Made by a program: the position numbers and the translations under genes. From positions 4,092,001 to 4,156,000 of the forward strand of contig CP065590.1 of NCBI GenBank assembly GCA_016025055.1: a stretch of 64,000 bases of DNA. Direction: 5' to 3'. Every line of letters begins with the position of its first letter. Positions within the stretch are counted from its first letter, which is position 1. Shown piece by piece: positions 18,702-27,920 of this stretch. The notes under the pieces are model-generated. The model saw only the letters and a list, made by a program, of their open reading frames with translations, did not search any database and was not told where the DNA came from. Source of the stretch: Chryseobacterium indologenes. Lineage in GTDB: Bacteria > Bacteroidota > Bacteroidia > Flavobacteriales > Weeksellaceae.

Positions 18702-20282
18702 TTATTGTATCAGTTTTTTAATTTCTTCAAGGTCATCAATTTCGTTCACTGTTTTATCTTTCCGCCATCTTACAATTCTCGGAAAACGAAGGGCGACACC
18801 ACTTTTATGTCGGTTGCTGAAGCCTATTCCTTCAAAAGCAATCTCAAAAACGAGTTCTGCTTTTACCGTTCGTACAGGACCAAACTTTTCAATGGCGTTT
18901 TTGGTAACAAAACGGCTGACTTCCATAATTTCTTTATCTGTAAGCCCCGAATAGGCTTTTGCTATTGTTACAAGGCTGTCTCCATTCTTTACGGCAAAGG
19001 TATAATCAGTATAATAGGCACTTCGCCTGCCACTCCCTTTTTGAGCATAGATCAAAACGGCATCTATGGTAAAAGGATTTATTTTCCATTTCCACCAGTC
19101 ACCTTTCTTACGACCGGCATGATAGGGAGATCTTTTTTGTTTCAGCATTAATCCTTCGCTATTGACTGATCTTGAGTTCTCACGGATGGCATCCAGCTCA
19201 TCCCATTTTTCAAAATCTACTATTGTTGAAATTCTTATGTTTTCAGGGTTTTCATTTAATAATAATTCTTCCAGCATAGCTCTTCTTCCTGAAATGGGTT
19301 TGTCTCTCAAATCATTATTCTCAAGTTCCAAAAGATCATAGGCAAACACCTGGACAGGAATTTCAGAAAGCATTTTTTTGTTAAGGTTTTTCTGTTTAAT
19401 CTTTTTTGTAATTCATTAAAATTTAAAACCTTATCATCTTTTACGGCAAGTATTTCACCGTCTAAAACAAAACTTCCTTTCATATTTTTTACAGTTTCCA
19501 CAATTTCAGGAAATTGTTCGGTAATGAGTTCTTCTCCCCGTGACCATATAAAGATTTCATCATTTCTCCGGATAATCTGCCCGCGGATTCCGTCCCATTT
19601 GTATTCTGCCATCCACTCGCCGGGCTCTCCAAGCTCATCTAGAGCTTTTTCCAAAGGATAGGCGAGGCAGAACGGATAGGGTTTTGAATCGTCAGGATTG
19701 ATATTTTCAGCGGTTATCAGCTCCCGGAAAGACGTTTCATCCGGAAGCCATTTTCCCATCAGGCTGTGCATAAGAGCACTGGATTCCTGTCCCGAAAATT
19801 TTGTCAGGGCGTTAATCAATGTTTTATCGGAAACCCCGATCCGAAAACTGCCTCCGATCAATTTATTGAAAATTAAACGTTCTGTATAATCGAGACCGTT
19901 CCATGATTGAAGTACAAATTCTTTCTTCCCAGCCTCTGTCTTATTTTTTTAAATCCACAATGTCATTCATCCATTGTGATAATGTACGGTCTATTTTTTC
20001 CCCGGGTGGAGGAAGGATTAGTGAAAGGGTCTCGCCAAGATCTCCTACGGAAGAATAGCTTTCCTGAAACAGCCATAATGGAAGTTTTGTGATTTCCAAA
20101 GCCCATTCCTTCATATAATTAGTGTTGACATTCCTTTTGGGGCGTTTACCGGTAAACAAAGCGATAAACCATACTTTATCATCGTCAGGAGCACGCTCAA
20201 GATAGTCAATGATCGCATCAATTTTTGCATTGGTTTTGTTGGTGGTTTCCAGCGCGTTGATTAATTCTGCAAAATGTCTCAT
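18702..20282 (-). CDS. ATP-dependent DNA ligase (damage response type), two frameshifts
   Basis: Three frame segments form one 526-residue ligase. The first (20282-19941) is the N-terminal ligase domain. The second (to about 19375) carries the adenylation site in EYKWDGIRGQ. The third (to 18702) carries the rest of the adenylation domain and the OB fold. The breaks are both in homopolymers: T run 19944-19950 (one base extra, minus-strand A7) and T run 19373-19379 (one base missing). They cancel in length, and correcting both gives an uninterrupted protein, so sequencing error is likeliest. It overlaps the exonuclease gene by 4 nt and abuts the helicase gene. Confidence 0.85.
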
Positions 20283-21301
20283 GGTTCCGGGGTTTCTAAG
20301 GTTTCCTTTTCAGCTTCTTCCTCATCTTCGCCAAAGAGAGTTTCCACCACATCCGACCGAATTCCTATTTCATTCAGATACTTGGAAAAAACCTCTGTCT
20401 GCCCATGGGTCACATGTACAAGCTCTGCTTCTGTGGCTTTTACCGTTTGCAATAATCCTTTCCAGTCGGCATGGTCACTCATGGCAAATCCGGCGTCAGC
20501 GCTTCGCCATCTTCGTGCACCGCGCACCTGCATCCAACCTGAACAGATTGCTGTTGCCGGATCTGGAATTTTCTTGATAATATTGCTGTCCAGCAGAGCC
20601 GGCGGTACTATCACTATTTCATGTTGCGTTTCTTTGGGGCGTTCCCTGAAATCCGCGACGGTATATTCCGGAAGGGCAACTCCCACCGCCTCAAATGCTT
20701 CGTTTAATTTTCCGATAGAATAGTGGACATAGATTTGTCCCAAACCTTCCACCGCTTTCATAATTCGCTGTGCTTTTCCTAAAGAATAGCCGATAAAGAC
20801 GGATGTTTTATTGTTTTCTTTATTTTTTAATACCCAGTTTTGAAGTTTCTTATTTAAATCCGGAACTTCAAGCCAGTTGTAAATAGGAAGTCCAAAGGTA
20901 CTTTCAGTGACAAACTCATTGCATTTCACCAGTTCAAACGGAGTGCTTAAACCATCTTCCTGGACTTTGTAATCACCTGAGATAACAGCTACATAACCTT
21001 TATATTCCAATCTTATCTGGGCCGAGCCAATAATATGACCTGCAGGATGCAATGACAATTGTACACCATTCATATTGATTTTCTCTCCATATTCAAGACT
21101 CTGGCATTCAATATCCGGGCTTATGCGTTGATGCAAAATAGGTTTTGTAAAATGATGGCAAAGATATTTTTTCATTCCCCACCGGGCATGATCAGCGTGT
21201 CCGTGGGTAATGACGGCCATGTCTACAGGTCTCCAGGGGTCTATATAAAATTTCCCCTGAGGACAGTAAATTCCTTTTTTAGTAAATGTGATTAATTTCA
21301 A
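20279..21301 (-). CDS. Ligase-associated DNA damage response exonuclease (MBL fold)
   Basis: 340 residues. A beta-lactamase-fold HxHxDH metal motif (HGHADH, residues 33-38), a later PAGHIIGSAQ segment and a beta-CASP-like C-terminal half match the SNM1/mRNA-3'-end-processing-like exonucleases that head the bacterial ligase-helicase operon. Its stop overlaps the ligase start by 4 nt. First gene of the operon. Confidence 0.88.
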   Translation of the reverse strand: MKLITFTKKGIYCPQGKFYIDPWRPVDMAVITHGHADHARWGMKKYLCHHFTKPILHQRISPDIECQSLEYGEKINMNGVQLSLHPAGHIIGSAQIRLEYKGYVAVISGDYKVQEDGLSTPFELVKCNEFVTESTFGLPIYNWLEVPDLNKKLQNWVLKNKENNKTSVFIGYSLGKAQRIMKAVEGLGQIYVHYSIGKLNEAFEAVGVALPEYTVADFRERPKETQHEIVIVPPALLDSNIIKKIPDPATAICSGWMQVRGARRWRSADAGFAMSDHADWKGLLQTVKATEAELVHVTHGQTEVFSKYLNEIGIRSDVVETLFGEDEEEAEKETLETPEP

Positions 21302-21585
21302 TGGTGTGATTGGGTTTATAGGATATGCTTCAAAAACTTAACCAAATTACAATAAAGTATTGATTTTATTCTAACCTCTCATCAGTAACTGAGCTTACGT
21401 GGTATGTTTTTAAACATTTTGAAGATGACCGGCTATAAGGTTTAACCGTAATAAAGCCAAGCTCTAAAGTGTGTATACTGATTGAAATAAAGTGAGCCTC
21501 TGGACACTAAAACAATGAACTTTACAGCAATATATACAGACTGGAAATCTTTGAAATTTGTATTATGATTTTAAAAAAAAATACA

Positions 21586-22377
21586 ATGAATAAAACAATT
21601 CTGATTACAGGAGCAGCAAGTGGATTCGGAAAGATTGCCGCTTTCGATCTTGCTAAGAAAGGGCATAAAGTAATTGCCACTGCACAGGTTTATCCTCAAA
21701 TGAGTGATCTGATCCGTGAAGCCAAAGAACTGGGAATCGACCTGACCGTTGATAAACTTGATGTAACCAATTCCACAGATATTGCTTATATCTTGAAAAA
21801 GTATGACATTGATATTTTAATAAGCAATGCAGGAATTATGGAAGGAGGGCCTATAGCCGAACAACCAATAGAATTAATCCGTTCCATGTTTGATGTCAAC
21901 GTATTTGGGGGACTGGAACTGGCTCAGGGTTTTGTTAAAAAATTTATTGAACAGAAAAAAGCCGGTAAGATTGTGTTTACCACATCGATGGGAGGTCTCT
22001 GGACGGTACCTTATGTTGCTGCTTATTGTGCTTCAAAACATGCGATGGAAGCTATTGCCGAGGGTTTAAAAACGGAACTCGCCCCTTTTAATATCAAAAT
22101 CGCGACCTGCAATCCGGGAGTATTCGGTACAGGTTTCAATGATAGAGGGGTAGATTCCATATTCCGTTGGTATGATCCTGCTATCAATTTCACACCTGAA
22201 TCAGCCTTTGATGGCGCTGCAGAATCTCTTGCCCATCAGCTTGATCCACAATCTATGGCAGAGGTCATTGTAAATGTAGCATTGGATGAAAACAGCAACT
22301 TCAGAAATGTGCATCCGAAGGAAACAGAGGATTTTGTAAAACAACTTCAGGCAGAAGCCTGGACTGCAAAAAGCTAA
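21586..22377 (+). CDS. SDR family NAD(P)-dependent oxidoreductase
   Basis: The frame is open from 21565 but the Met at 21586 (Met-Asn-Lys-Thr-Ile-Leu-Ile-Thr-Gly) starts the conserved first strand. TGAASGFG cofactor motif, SNAG motif, Ser in TSMGG and YCASK catalytic pair. Substrate unknown. It forms a three-gene unit with the GlcG-like protein (4 nt downstream) and an AraC regulator. Confidence 0.85.
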   Translation: MNKTILITGAASGFGKIAAFDLAKKGHKVIATAQVYPQMSDLIREAKELGIDLTVDKLDVTNSTDIAYILKKYDIDILISNAGIMEGGPIAEQPIELIRSMFDVNVFGGLELAQGFVKKFIEQKKAGKIVFTTSMGGLWTVPYVAAYCASKHAMEAIAEGLKTELAPFNIKIATCNPGVFGTGFNDRGVDSIFRWYDPAINFTPESAFDGAAESLAHQLDPQSMAEVIVNVALDENSNFRNVHPKETEDFVKQLQAEAWTAKS

Positions 22378-22381
22378 TGAT

Positions 22382-22783
22382 ATGGATTTAAGCTATGATC
22401 TCGCACAAAAGGCACTGCAATCTGCAGTAGAAAAAGCAAAATCACTGGGAATTCCGGTAAGTATCGCCGTGGTAGATAAAGGAGGCCACATAGTTGCTTT
22501 CGCAAGGCTCGACAGCGTGTATGGAGTGATAGAATTTGCGATAAAAAAAGCCCGTACAGCCGCTATGTTTGGAGTTGACAGTGATATGATGGGAAGTATT
22601 GTTGCCGGAGCAGAAATGCACGGATACGGTATGATTAACTCGAATGACGGTCTTTTAACCATCGCAGGCGGTGTGGTGATTAAAGATTATGATGGAAAAA
22701 TCATGGGTGCTATTGCGTCTTCCGGCGGAAGTCCCGGACAGGATAAAGAAATTGCTTCAGCAGGAGCGTCTGTTATCGCTTAA
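22382..22783 (+). CDS. GlcG/HbpS family protein
   Basis: 133 residues with the family pattern: VSIAVVDKGGH near residue 28, ARTAAMF, and the glycine-rich GGVVIKD...GAIASSGGSPGQDKE C-terminal segment. HbpS binds heme and GlcG lies in glycolate operons. The role here is unknown. Sandwiched between an SDR and an AraC regulator. Confidence 0.85.
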   Translation: MDLSYDLAQKALQSAVEKAKSLGIPVSIAVVDKGGHIVAFARLDSVYGVIEFAIKKARTAAMFGVDSDMMGSIVAGAEMHGYGMINSNDGLLTIAGGVVIKDYDGKIMGAIASSGGSPGQDKEIASAGASVIA

Positions 22784-22801
22784 ATTTCAGATATTTGTAC
22801 G

Positions 22802-23605
22802 ATGGAAAAGACTTCTGAAATCATATTTGACAAGCTGGTATATTCTTGTGCTTTTGAATCTTACAAAGGGCATGAGGAGTTCATTCCTGATCATTTTTTA
22901 GGATTTCAGCTGTCGGGAGAAACGCATGCTTTTCATGAGCAGGGTAAAACTGTAATTAAAGAAAATACTGTGGTTCTGGTCAGGAAAAATCAACTGATCA
23001 GGACCATAAAGTATCCTGCGAAAAATGAAAAATACCAGTTTCTTTCTATTACACTGGATGATGAAACCCTGAGGCAATATTCGGCGGAAAATAAAATTGT
23101 GACGGACGCGGCGTTTTCGGATAACCGACGGCTATTTTTTGAATCTGATGATTTTTTTAAAGCCTATTTTACGTCACTTATCCCGTATGTGTATAAAATG
23201 AAGGAAGTTCCTCCAAGGTTAGCCGTTTTAAAGGTAAAAGAAGCTATAGAACTTCTTCTTGAGACTGATCCTGATGTCAAAAATCTCCTGTTTGATTTTT
23301 CGGAACCTCATAAGATTGATTTGAAGGAATTTATGAACAAAAACTTCATGTTTAATGTATCAACAGAAGCTTTTGCAAGATTAACGGGTCGCAGCCTGTC
23401 AGGTTTTAAAAGGGATTTTAATAAGATATTCAATATGAGTCCTAAACAATGGTTGAAAGAAAGGAGGCTGAAGGAAGCCTATTATCTAATCAAAAACAAG
23501 AATCAAAAGCCTTCAGATATTTATCTTGATCTGGGATTTGAAAATTTGTCTCACTTCTATTATTCATTCAAGCAGAAGTACGGAATCACCACTACAGAGG
23601 TATAA
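22802..23605 (+). CDS. AraC-family transcriptional regulator
   Basis: 267 residues. ExsA-like sensor half, then a double HTH with AFARLTGRSLSGFKRDFNK as the first motif and DLGFENLSHFYYSFKQKYG as the second. It begins 18 nt after the GlcG-like gene, so it is probably cotranscribed and autoregulates the SDR-GlcG unit. Confidence 0.87.
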   Translation: MEKTSEIIFDKLVYSCAFESYKGHEEFIPDHFLGFQLSGETHAFHEQGKTVIKENTVVLVRKNQLIRTIKYPAKNEKYQFLSITLDDETLRQYSAENKIVTDAAFSDNRRLFFESDDFFKAYFTSLIPYVYKMKEVPPRLAVLKVKEAIELLLETDPDVKNLLFDFSEPHKIDLKEFMNKNFMFNVSTEAFARLTGRSLSGFKRDFNKIFNMSPKQWLKERRLKEAYYLIKNKNQKPSDIYLDLGFENLSHFYYSFKQKYGITTTEV

Positions 23606-23713
23606 TGATTTACAATTTTGTCTCTGAAGTATGATCTGTTTTCCATTAGATATGAGAGACAGCCAGTTTAAATAAATTTTTCTTAAAAATTAAACTTTCT
23701 ACACACTGGGGCT

Positions 23714-24169
23714 CTATTTTTCAAAATCATAGAAATTGATCCCGATATTTTCATTCTTTATTTTTATAACTTTTGTAGGCAGCGGATAAAAAATAAATTC
23801 ACCTGCGCCATTGATTTTGGCTTCCAGAAGGTGACCGGCCAGGGCTGTATAATCTGCTCTTCCAAGGGTAATGTGCAGATGAAGGGTTTGCCGGCCCGCG
23901 ATCTCAGAAACATTTCCGGATATGTTGGTAACCTCCATTTGCTCATTGAAAGTCTTATCGACATAGTCTTTTGTGGCAGGATTAAAAAAACGGAGAGTAG
24001 CTTCGCTCACGGCACCTATTCCGGTAACTTCCCCGGCATAAATATCCTGGTTCCGGATAAAATCCGTTAAAGTTTCAACAATATTTGACTGATTGTCAAC
24101 ACTTACGATGTAAATAGAATCAACCTTTCTTGCTGACCAGCTATTTCCTCTAAGATTCTGTATTTCCAT
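23714..24169 (-). CDS. PPC/DUF296 domain DNA-binding-like protein
   Basis: The frame is open from 24241, but Met at 24169 begins the conserved domain (about 151 residues), so I use that. GIGAVSEATLRFF, GNVSEIAGRQTLHLHITLG and GHLLEAKI are diagnostic of the plant-and-prokaryote-conserved domain, which trimerises and carries His metal ligands (HLH). Function in bacteria is undefined. Monocistronic. Confidence 0.82.
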   Translation of the reverse strand: MEIQNLRGNSWSARKVDSIYIVSVDNQSNIVETLTDFIRNQDIYAGEVTGIGAVSEATLRFFNPATKDYVDKTFNEQMEVTNISGNVSEIAGRQTLHLHITLGRADYTALAGHLLEAKINGAGEFIFYPLPTKVIKIKNENIGINFYDFEK

Positions 24170-24510
24170 AGTATTAATTTTACTGATTTTTCTTTGATAA
24201 TCCGGTATGAGATTTTTTAATAAATTTTCAGCATTATACAAAGCAATAATTGTGCATTATATAAAAATAGATCATATAAAAGAGCCTGGGAACCCCGGAG
24301 CTTTTATAACTCTACATCTAAATATCAGGCAAAGGTTTAATTTCTTATTTTACATTGTTGATCAAGCAAAGATTGGATTTACCATTATTGAGGTAGTAAG
24401 ATTAACTCAACTTTTACACTCATCCTAAAAAACGGCCTCTATTAAATTTTTACTATAAGACCCCTGTAGTACTATAAAATTTACAGAAATTTGCATAAAA
24501 TAAAAAATCA

Positions 24511-25137
24511 ATGAAGATTGTAGATATTGAGCAATGGAACAGAAGGGAGCATTTTGAATTTTTCTCTAAAATGGCAAGCCCCTATTTGGGTATTACCACA
24601 GAAGTAGATTGTACCAAAGCTTACGAGACGGCGAAAACACAAGGTTATTCCTTCTTTGCCTATTATTATCATAAATCGATGGTTGCCGTGAATACCGTTG
24701 ATGAATTGAAACTCAGAATTATCGATGGCAAGGTCATTTTGTTTGATATCGTACATGCAGGAAGTACGATCGGCAGGCCGGATGGCACTTTTGGTTTTTC
24801 ATTTACCCATTTTTCGGAGGATTTTGAAATTTTCAATGCAGAACTACAGAAAGAAATAAAAGAAGTGCACGAATCATCGGGACTTCGTTTGAGCAATGAA
24901 AGGCTAGGGAAGAACCACATAAGACATACTACTATTCCATGGAATTCTTTTACGTCCATCCTTCATCCTACAGATTTCAATAACGGCGAATCGGTTCCGA
25001 AGATCTCTTTTGGTAAATTCAGTGTCCGGGAAGGAAAAAAGTGGCTTCCTGTCTCTGTCGAAGCTCACCATGGATTGGCAGACGGTATCCATCTGGCAAA
25101 ATACCTGGAAGAATTCCAGCGACAACTAGATCTGTAG
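24511..25137 (+). CDS. Chloramphenicol O-acetyltransferase (CatA-type)
   Basis: 208 residues of the trimeric CAT fold. The active-site HHxxxDG motif reads HHGLADG with catalytic H187 and structural D191. The N terminus Met-Lys-Ile-Val-Asp-Ile-Glu-Gln-Trp-x-Arg matches type A CATs, as does the length. It would acetylate chloramphenicol with acetyl-CoA. No mobile element or integron is nearby, so it looks intrinsic. Some CAT-like proteins do not confer resistance; phenotype not inferable. Confidence 0.85.
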   Translation: MKIVDIEQWNRREHFEFFSKMASPYLGITTEVDCTKAYETAKTQGYSFFAYYYHKSMVAVNTVDELKLRIIDGKVILFDIVHAGSTIGRPDGTFGFSFTHFSEDFEIFNAELQKEIKEVHESSGLRLSNERLGKNHIRHTTIPWNSFTSILHPTDFNNGESVPKISFGKFSVREGKKWLPVSVEAHHGLADGIHLAKYLEEFQRQLDL

Positions 25138-25240
25138 TGACTTCACTGTTTTAGCATCATTTTTCAGGTTTTACAAAGCTGCTATCATGACCCCGAAAAT
25201 TGAGGAACAGTGAAAAACTTATTTTCAATACACAGAATTG

Positions 25241-25269
25241 GCCGGATCGTACATCGAATCCGGCTTTTT
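25241..25269 (+). terminator. Rho-independent terminator
   Basis: 7-bp GC-rich stem (GCCGGAT at 25241-25247, complement at 25258-25264), 10-nt loop, then five T. About 100 nt after the CAT gene. Apart from this I see nothing in 25138-25778. Confidence 0.75.
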
Positions 25270-25778
25270 ACATTTATTACATTTCCCGGGCCGTATTTAC
25301 GAACCAAAAAGTATTATTCTTTACATACCACAAATCTTCTTTAAAATGTAAAAGTATTGATCAGGATCATAAAAAGTAAACCTAAATACCCGCTACATTT
25401 ACAGCAGATTTAAAATGCCAGCCAAATAATCGGAAAGTGTTTATGGCAAACGATTATGATATTTTACCTAAAGACAGAACGTGGTATGTATGTGGTACAC
25501 CATTTTAACAAAATTTTAATCATTTTTTCTTTCTTTGCCTTGTATAAAATGAGATAAAATTCAAATGTGTGAATATTTTAACACAATAATTCATTATCCA
25601 CAACATAAACAGGGTGTTTTACTGAATTATATTAAATAGAACTTATTGAATTTTGAATACATCAGAATAATTGCAATTCTTGTATAGTCTTTTAATATGC
25701 GAATTGAAATAAGAGAAAAGAATTTGTACTGTTGCACAAAAGCTGCGCATCAGAAATTAGTAGAGATGAAAACGTATT

Positions 25779-26120
25779 ATGAAAAACAAAAAAACTGAAT
25801 CCAATCCAGAGGATTTGAACCAAAAGATTCTTGTACAAGATGAAATTATGGCTTTAGCAAAAGCAAATTCTCCCCGTCTGCTGAATAAATTCAGATTGGT
25901 CTATCCTGATTTTTTTGACAAGTTATCCGCCATACAGCCTAACCTCAAAAACTCTGAATTGATCTTTTGTATTTATCTTAAGCTCAATATGACGACCAAA
26001 GAAATAGCAACCTATATTTTTGTAACTCCAAAAGCAATACAAAACAGGAAAAACCGGCTGAGAAAAAAGCTGAATATTCCTTCGGAATTTGATATCTATA
26101 AATGGTTTAATGCAATTTAA
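25779..26120 (+). CDS. Solo LuxR-type helix-turn-helix protein
   Basis: 113 residues. The C-terminal half is a LuxR/GerE HTH in the Bacteroidota style (ELIFCIYLKLNMTTKEIA, then VTPKAIQNRKNRLRKKLNI). In this phylum such HTHs usually end long TPR or sensor proteins. Here an upstream in-frame TGA (25767-25769) and the lack of coding signal show that it is short. Possibly a genuine small regulator or the tail of a lost larger gene. Confidence 0.75.
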   Translation: MKNKKTESNPEDLNQKILVQDEIMALAKANSPRLLNKFRLVYPDFFDKLSAIQPNLKNSELIFCIYLKLNMTTKEIATYIFVTPKAIQNRKNRLRKKLNIPSEFDIYKWFNAI

Positions 26121-26130
26121 ACCATTTTTT
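26100..26130 (+). terminator. Rho-independent terminator overlapping the end of the LuxR-HTH gene
   Basis: 11-bp perfect stem (26100-26110 and 26117-26127) with a 6-nt loop and a T run. The left arm lies within the last codons of the HTH gene. It also sits at the 3' end of the convergent MBL gene. Confidence 0.8.
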
Positions 26131-26860
26131 AGGCTTCAATTACAGCCTGATCCAAATCATGATAAAGAAGTATTTTCCAGCGGTCTTGGGCCGCTTCTTT
26201 TTCCCATTTGAGCCTTAATTCCATTGCTTTTCTGCCGTCAAAATCACTTTTATAAGCTACATGATATTTTAAATAGGAAGATTGCGGAAGATCATCGGCT
26301 CCGTAGAATACCGTTTCACCGTTTTCTCTGATCCAGAAAACCTGCATAAAAGGCGTATGTCCGCCAACCACTTCATATGAAATCTCGTTAGTAATTTGTC
26401 CCTGATCTTCATCCATCCAGATGATATTGGGTAAGGCAATAAGTTTTTCCAGAACATCAAAATCAAATGAAGGATTGCCTTTGTTTTCCAGAGCAAAATC
26501 AAGTTCACGTCTTTGGATGTACATTTTGGCATTGGGAAAGGTAGCTTCAAAACCTTCATCCGTCACCTGAACTGCACCGTCAATATGATCTTTATGGAGA
26601 TGAGAAAATAACAGTTTTGTGATCTGGCCGGGATTGATGTTTTCTTTGTGGAGAATTCCGGAAACGACAGATGTACCGTCTTGATTTTTCCAGCCAATAC
26701 CTGCATCCAGGAGAATATAATCATTTTCAGTAATGATAAGAAAGGGCTGTACAGACATTTTTATCCCTTTTACCGTATCAAAGCTTTCATCTGTTAAAAG
26801 GCTAAAATCTTTGGTTTTGCTTGCGGAGAAATTGCCTTCTTTAAGCGGAATAATTTTCAT
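26129..26860 (-). CDS. MBL-fold metallo-hydrolase
   Basis: Met at 26860 (Met-Lys-Ile-Ile-Pro-Leu-Lys-Glu-Gly-Asn-Phe) is the usual family start; the frame is open to 26905. Metal motif SHLHKDHIDG (HxHxDH), later His in VVGGHTPFMQ and Asp in YGADD complete a binuclear site. Related to lactonase-like MBL proteins; substrate not known. Just downstream of the Nudix-type regulator on the same strand. Confidence 0.86.
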   Translation of the reverse strand: MKIIPLKEGNFSASKTKDFSLLTDESFDTVKGIKMSVQPFLIITENDYILLDAGIGWKNQDGTSVVSGILHKENINPGQITKLLFSHLHKDHIDGAVQVTDEGFEATFPNAKMYIQRRELDFALENKGNPSFDFDVLEKLIALPNIIWMDEDQGQITNEISYEVVGGHTPFMQVFWIRENGETVFYGADDLPQSSYLKYHVAYKSDFDGRKAMELRLKWEKEAAQDRWKILLYHDLDQAVIEA

Positions 26861-26938
26861 CCTGCAAATTTCCTCAATATTTCCCACATGCAAAAGGATT
26901 TTCATCGATATATACCATCCATAAAAACAATCAAAAGC

Positions 26939-27697
26939 TTACCAGCTATTCAGGCCGTTTTCCAGTGCTTTTGTATAATTTTCCTGATCGAAAGAGTAGA
27001 GGTCGGGAGATTTGTGGGCTCCGCCACGTCTTTGTTCTTCTAGTTTTTTAAGGATTCCCAGATTTTTAATTTTCCGGTAAAAGTTTCCGCGGTTAAGTTC
27101 TCTTCCTAAAATGGCTTCATAAAGTTTTTGCAGTTCCGGAAGGGTGAATTTTTCAGGAAGTAAATTGTAACCAATAGGTTTGTATGAAATTTTTTCCCGT
27201 AAGGTAAGGAGGGCTTTTTCTATAATTTCCCGATGATCCATCGCCAGATCAATTTCCGGAAGCTGCTTCAGATATACCCATTCACATATTTCACTGATTT
27301 CATCAGCCACCGGATTGATTTCTGAAGAATTTGACAAGGCATAATATCCCACCGAAATGAATCGCTGCTTCTGAAACAGGCTGTCATCAAAATCCTCAAA
27401 ATAAAATTCACTCCGGTTTTTCTTCCCAAAAACTGCGAATTCCTCAAGAAAAACATTCGTAACACCGGCTCTCGATTTTAAAATTCTTATCACAGCCTCG
27501 TCCAGATCTTCATCTCTTCCCACATAGCCACCGGGTAAAAGCCATTGTTTTTTATAGTGCATTTTGGCAAGCAATACTTTTAACTCATTTTTATCAAATC
27601 CGAAAACCACCGGGTCGGCAGAAATATGTGGAATGAAAATATCTTTTGCCTCCACAGATCTTTTGAGAAGCTGTTTTTGTGAATCTAGATCATTCAT
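26939..27697 (-). CDS. Nudix-domain transcriptional regulator (NrtR-like)
   Basis: Start chosen at Met 27697; the frame is open to 27736. The N-terminal Nudix fold has the GGYVGRDEDL segment, but the following Nudix box reads AVIRILKSRAGV, without the REXXEE glutamates needed for hydrolysis. The C-terminal 80 residues form a winged helix (LPELQKLYEAILGRELNRGNFYRKI) with a basic tail (EEQRRGGAHKSP). That architecture fits NrtR-type sugar or nucleotide-responsive repressors, not an active pyrophosphatase. Confidence 0.82.
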   Translation of the reverse strand: MNDLDSQKQLLKRSVEAKDIFIPHISADPVVFGFDKNELKVLLAKMHYKKQWLLPGGYVGRDEDLDEAVIRILKSRAGVTNVFLEEFAVFGKKNRSEFYFEDFDDSLFQKQRFISVGYYALSNSSEINPVADEISEICEWVYLKQLPEIDLAMDHREIIEKALLTLREKISYKPIGYNLLPEKFTLPELQKLYEAILGRELNRGNFYRKIKNLGILKKLEEQRRGGAHKSPDLYSFDQENYTKALENGLNSW

Positions 27698-27920
27698 ACA
27701 GTAGGTGTTGTTCCACAAAAGTAAAAATAAATTCATATAAATTTCAGAAATACTTTATTTACGCCTATTATAACAACTTTTTTCTATGAATTGACTCTGT
27801 AAAATCTATGAGAATATATATCCTTTCTTTATTTTATTAACTACCTTTGAGCTCTTAAAAACTGATAGTAATCTATTTATCATCAATTTATAGTGATACA
27901 ATAAAATTCCGATTTTCAAC

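Noticed and set aside
18663..19151. Plus-strand open frame of 162 codons opposite the helicase-ligase junction
   Set aside because: Antisense shadow of recognised genes with no domain or start signal.
24281..24305. Possible hairpin near the CAT promoter
   Set aside because: The stem is interrupted by several mismatches and is not convincing as a terminator or attenuator.
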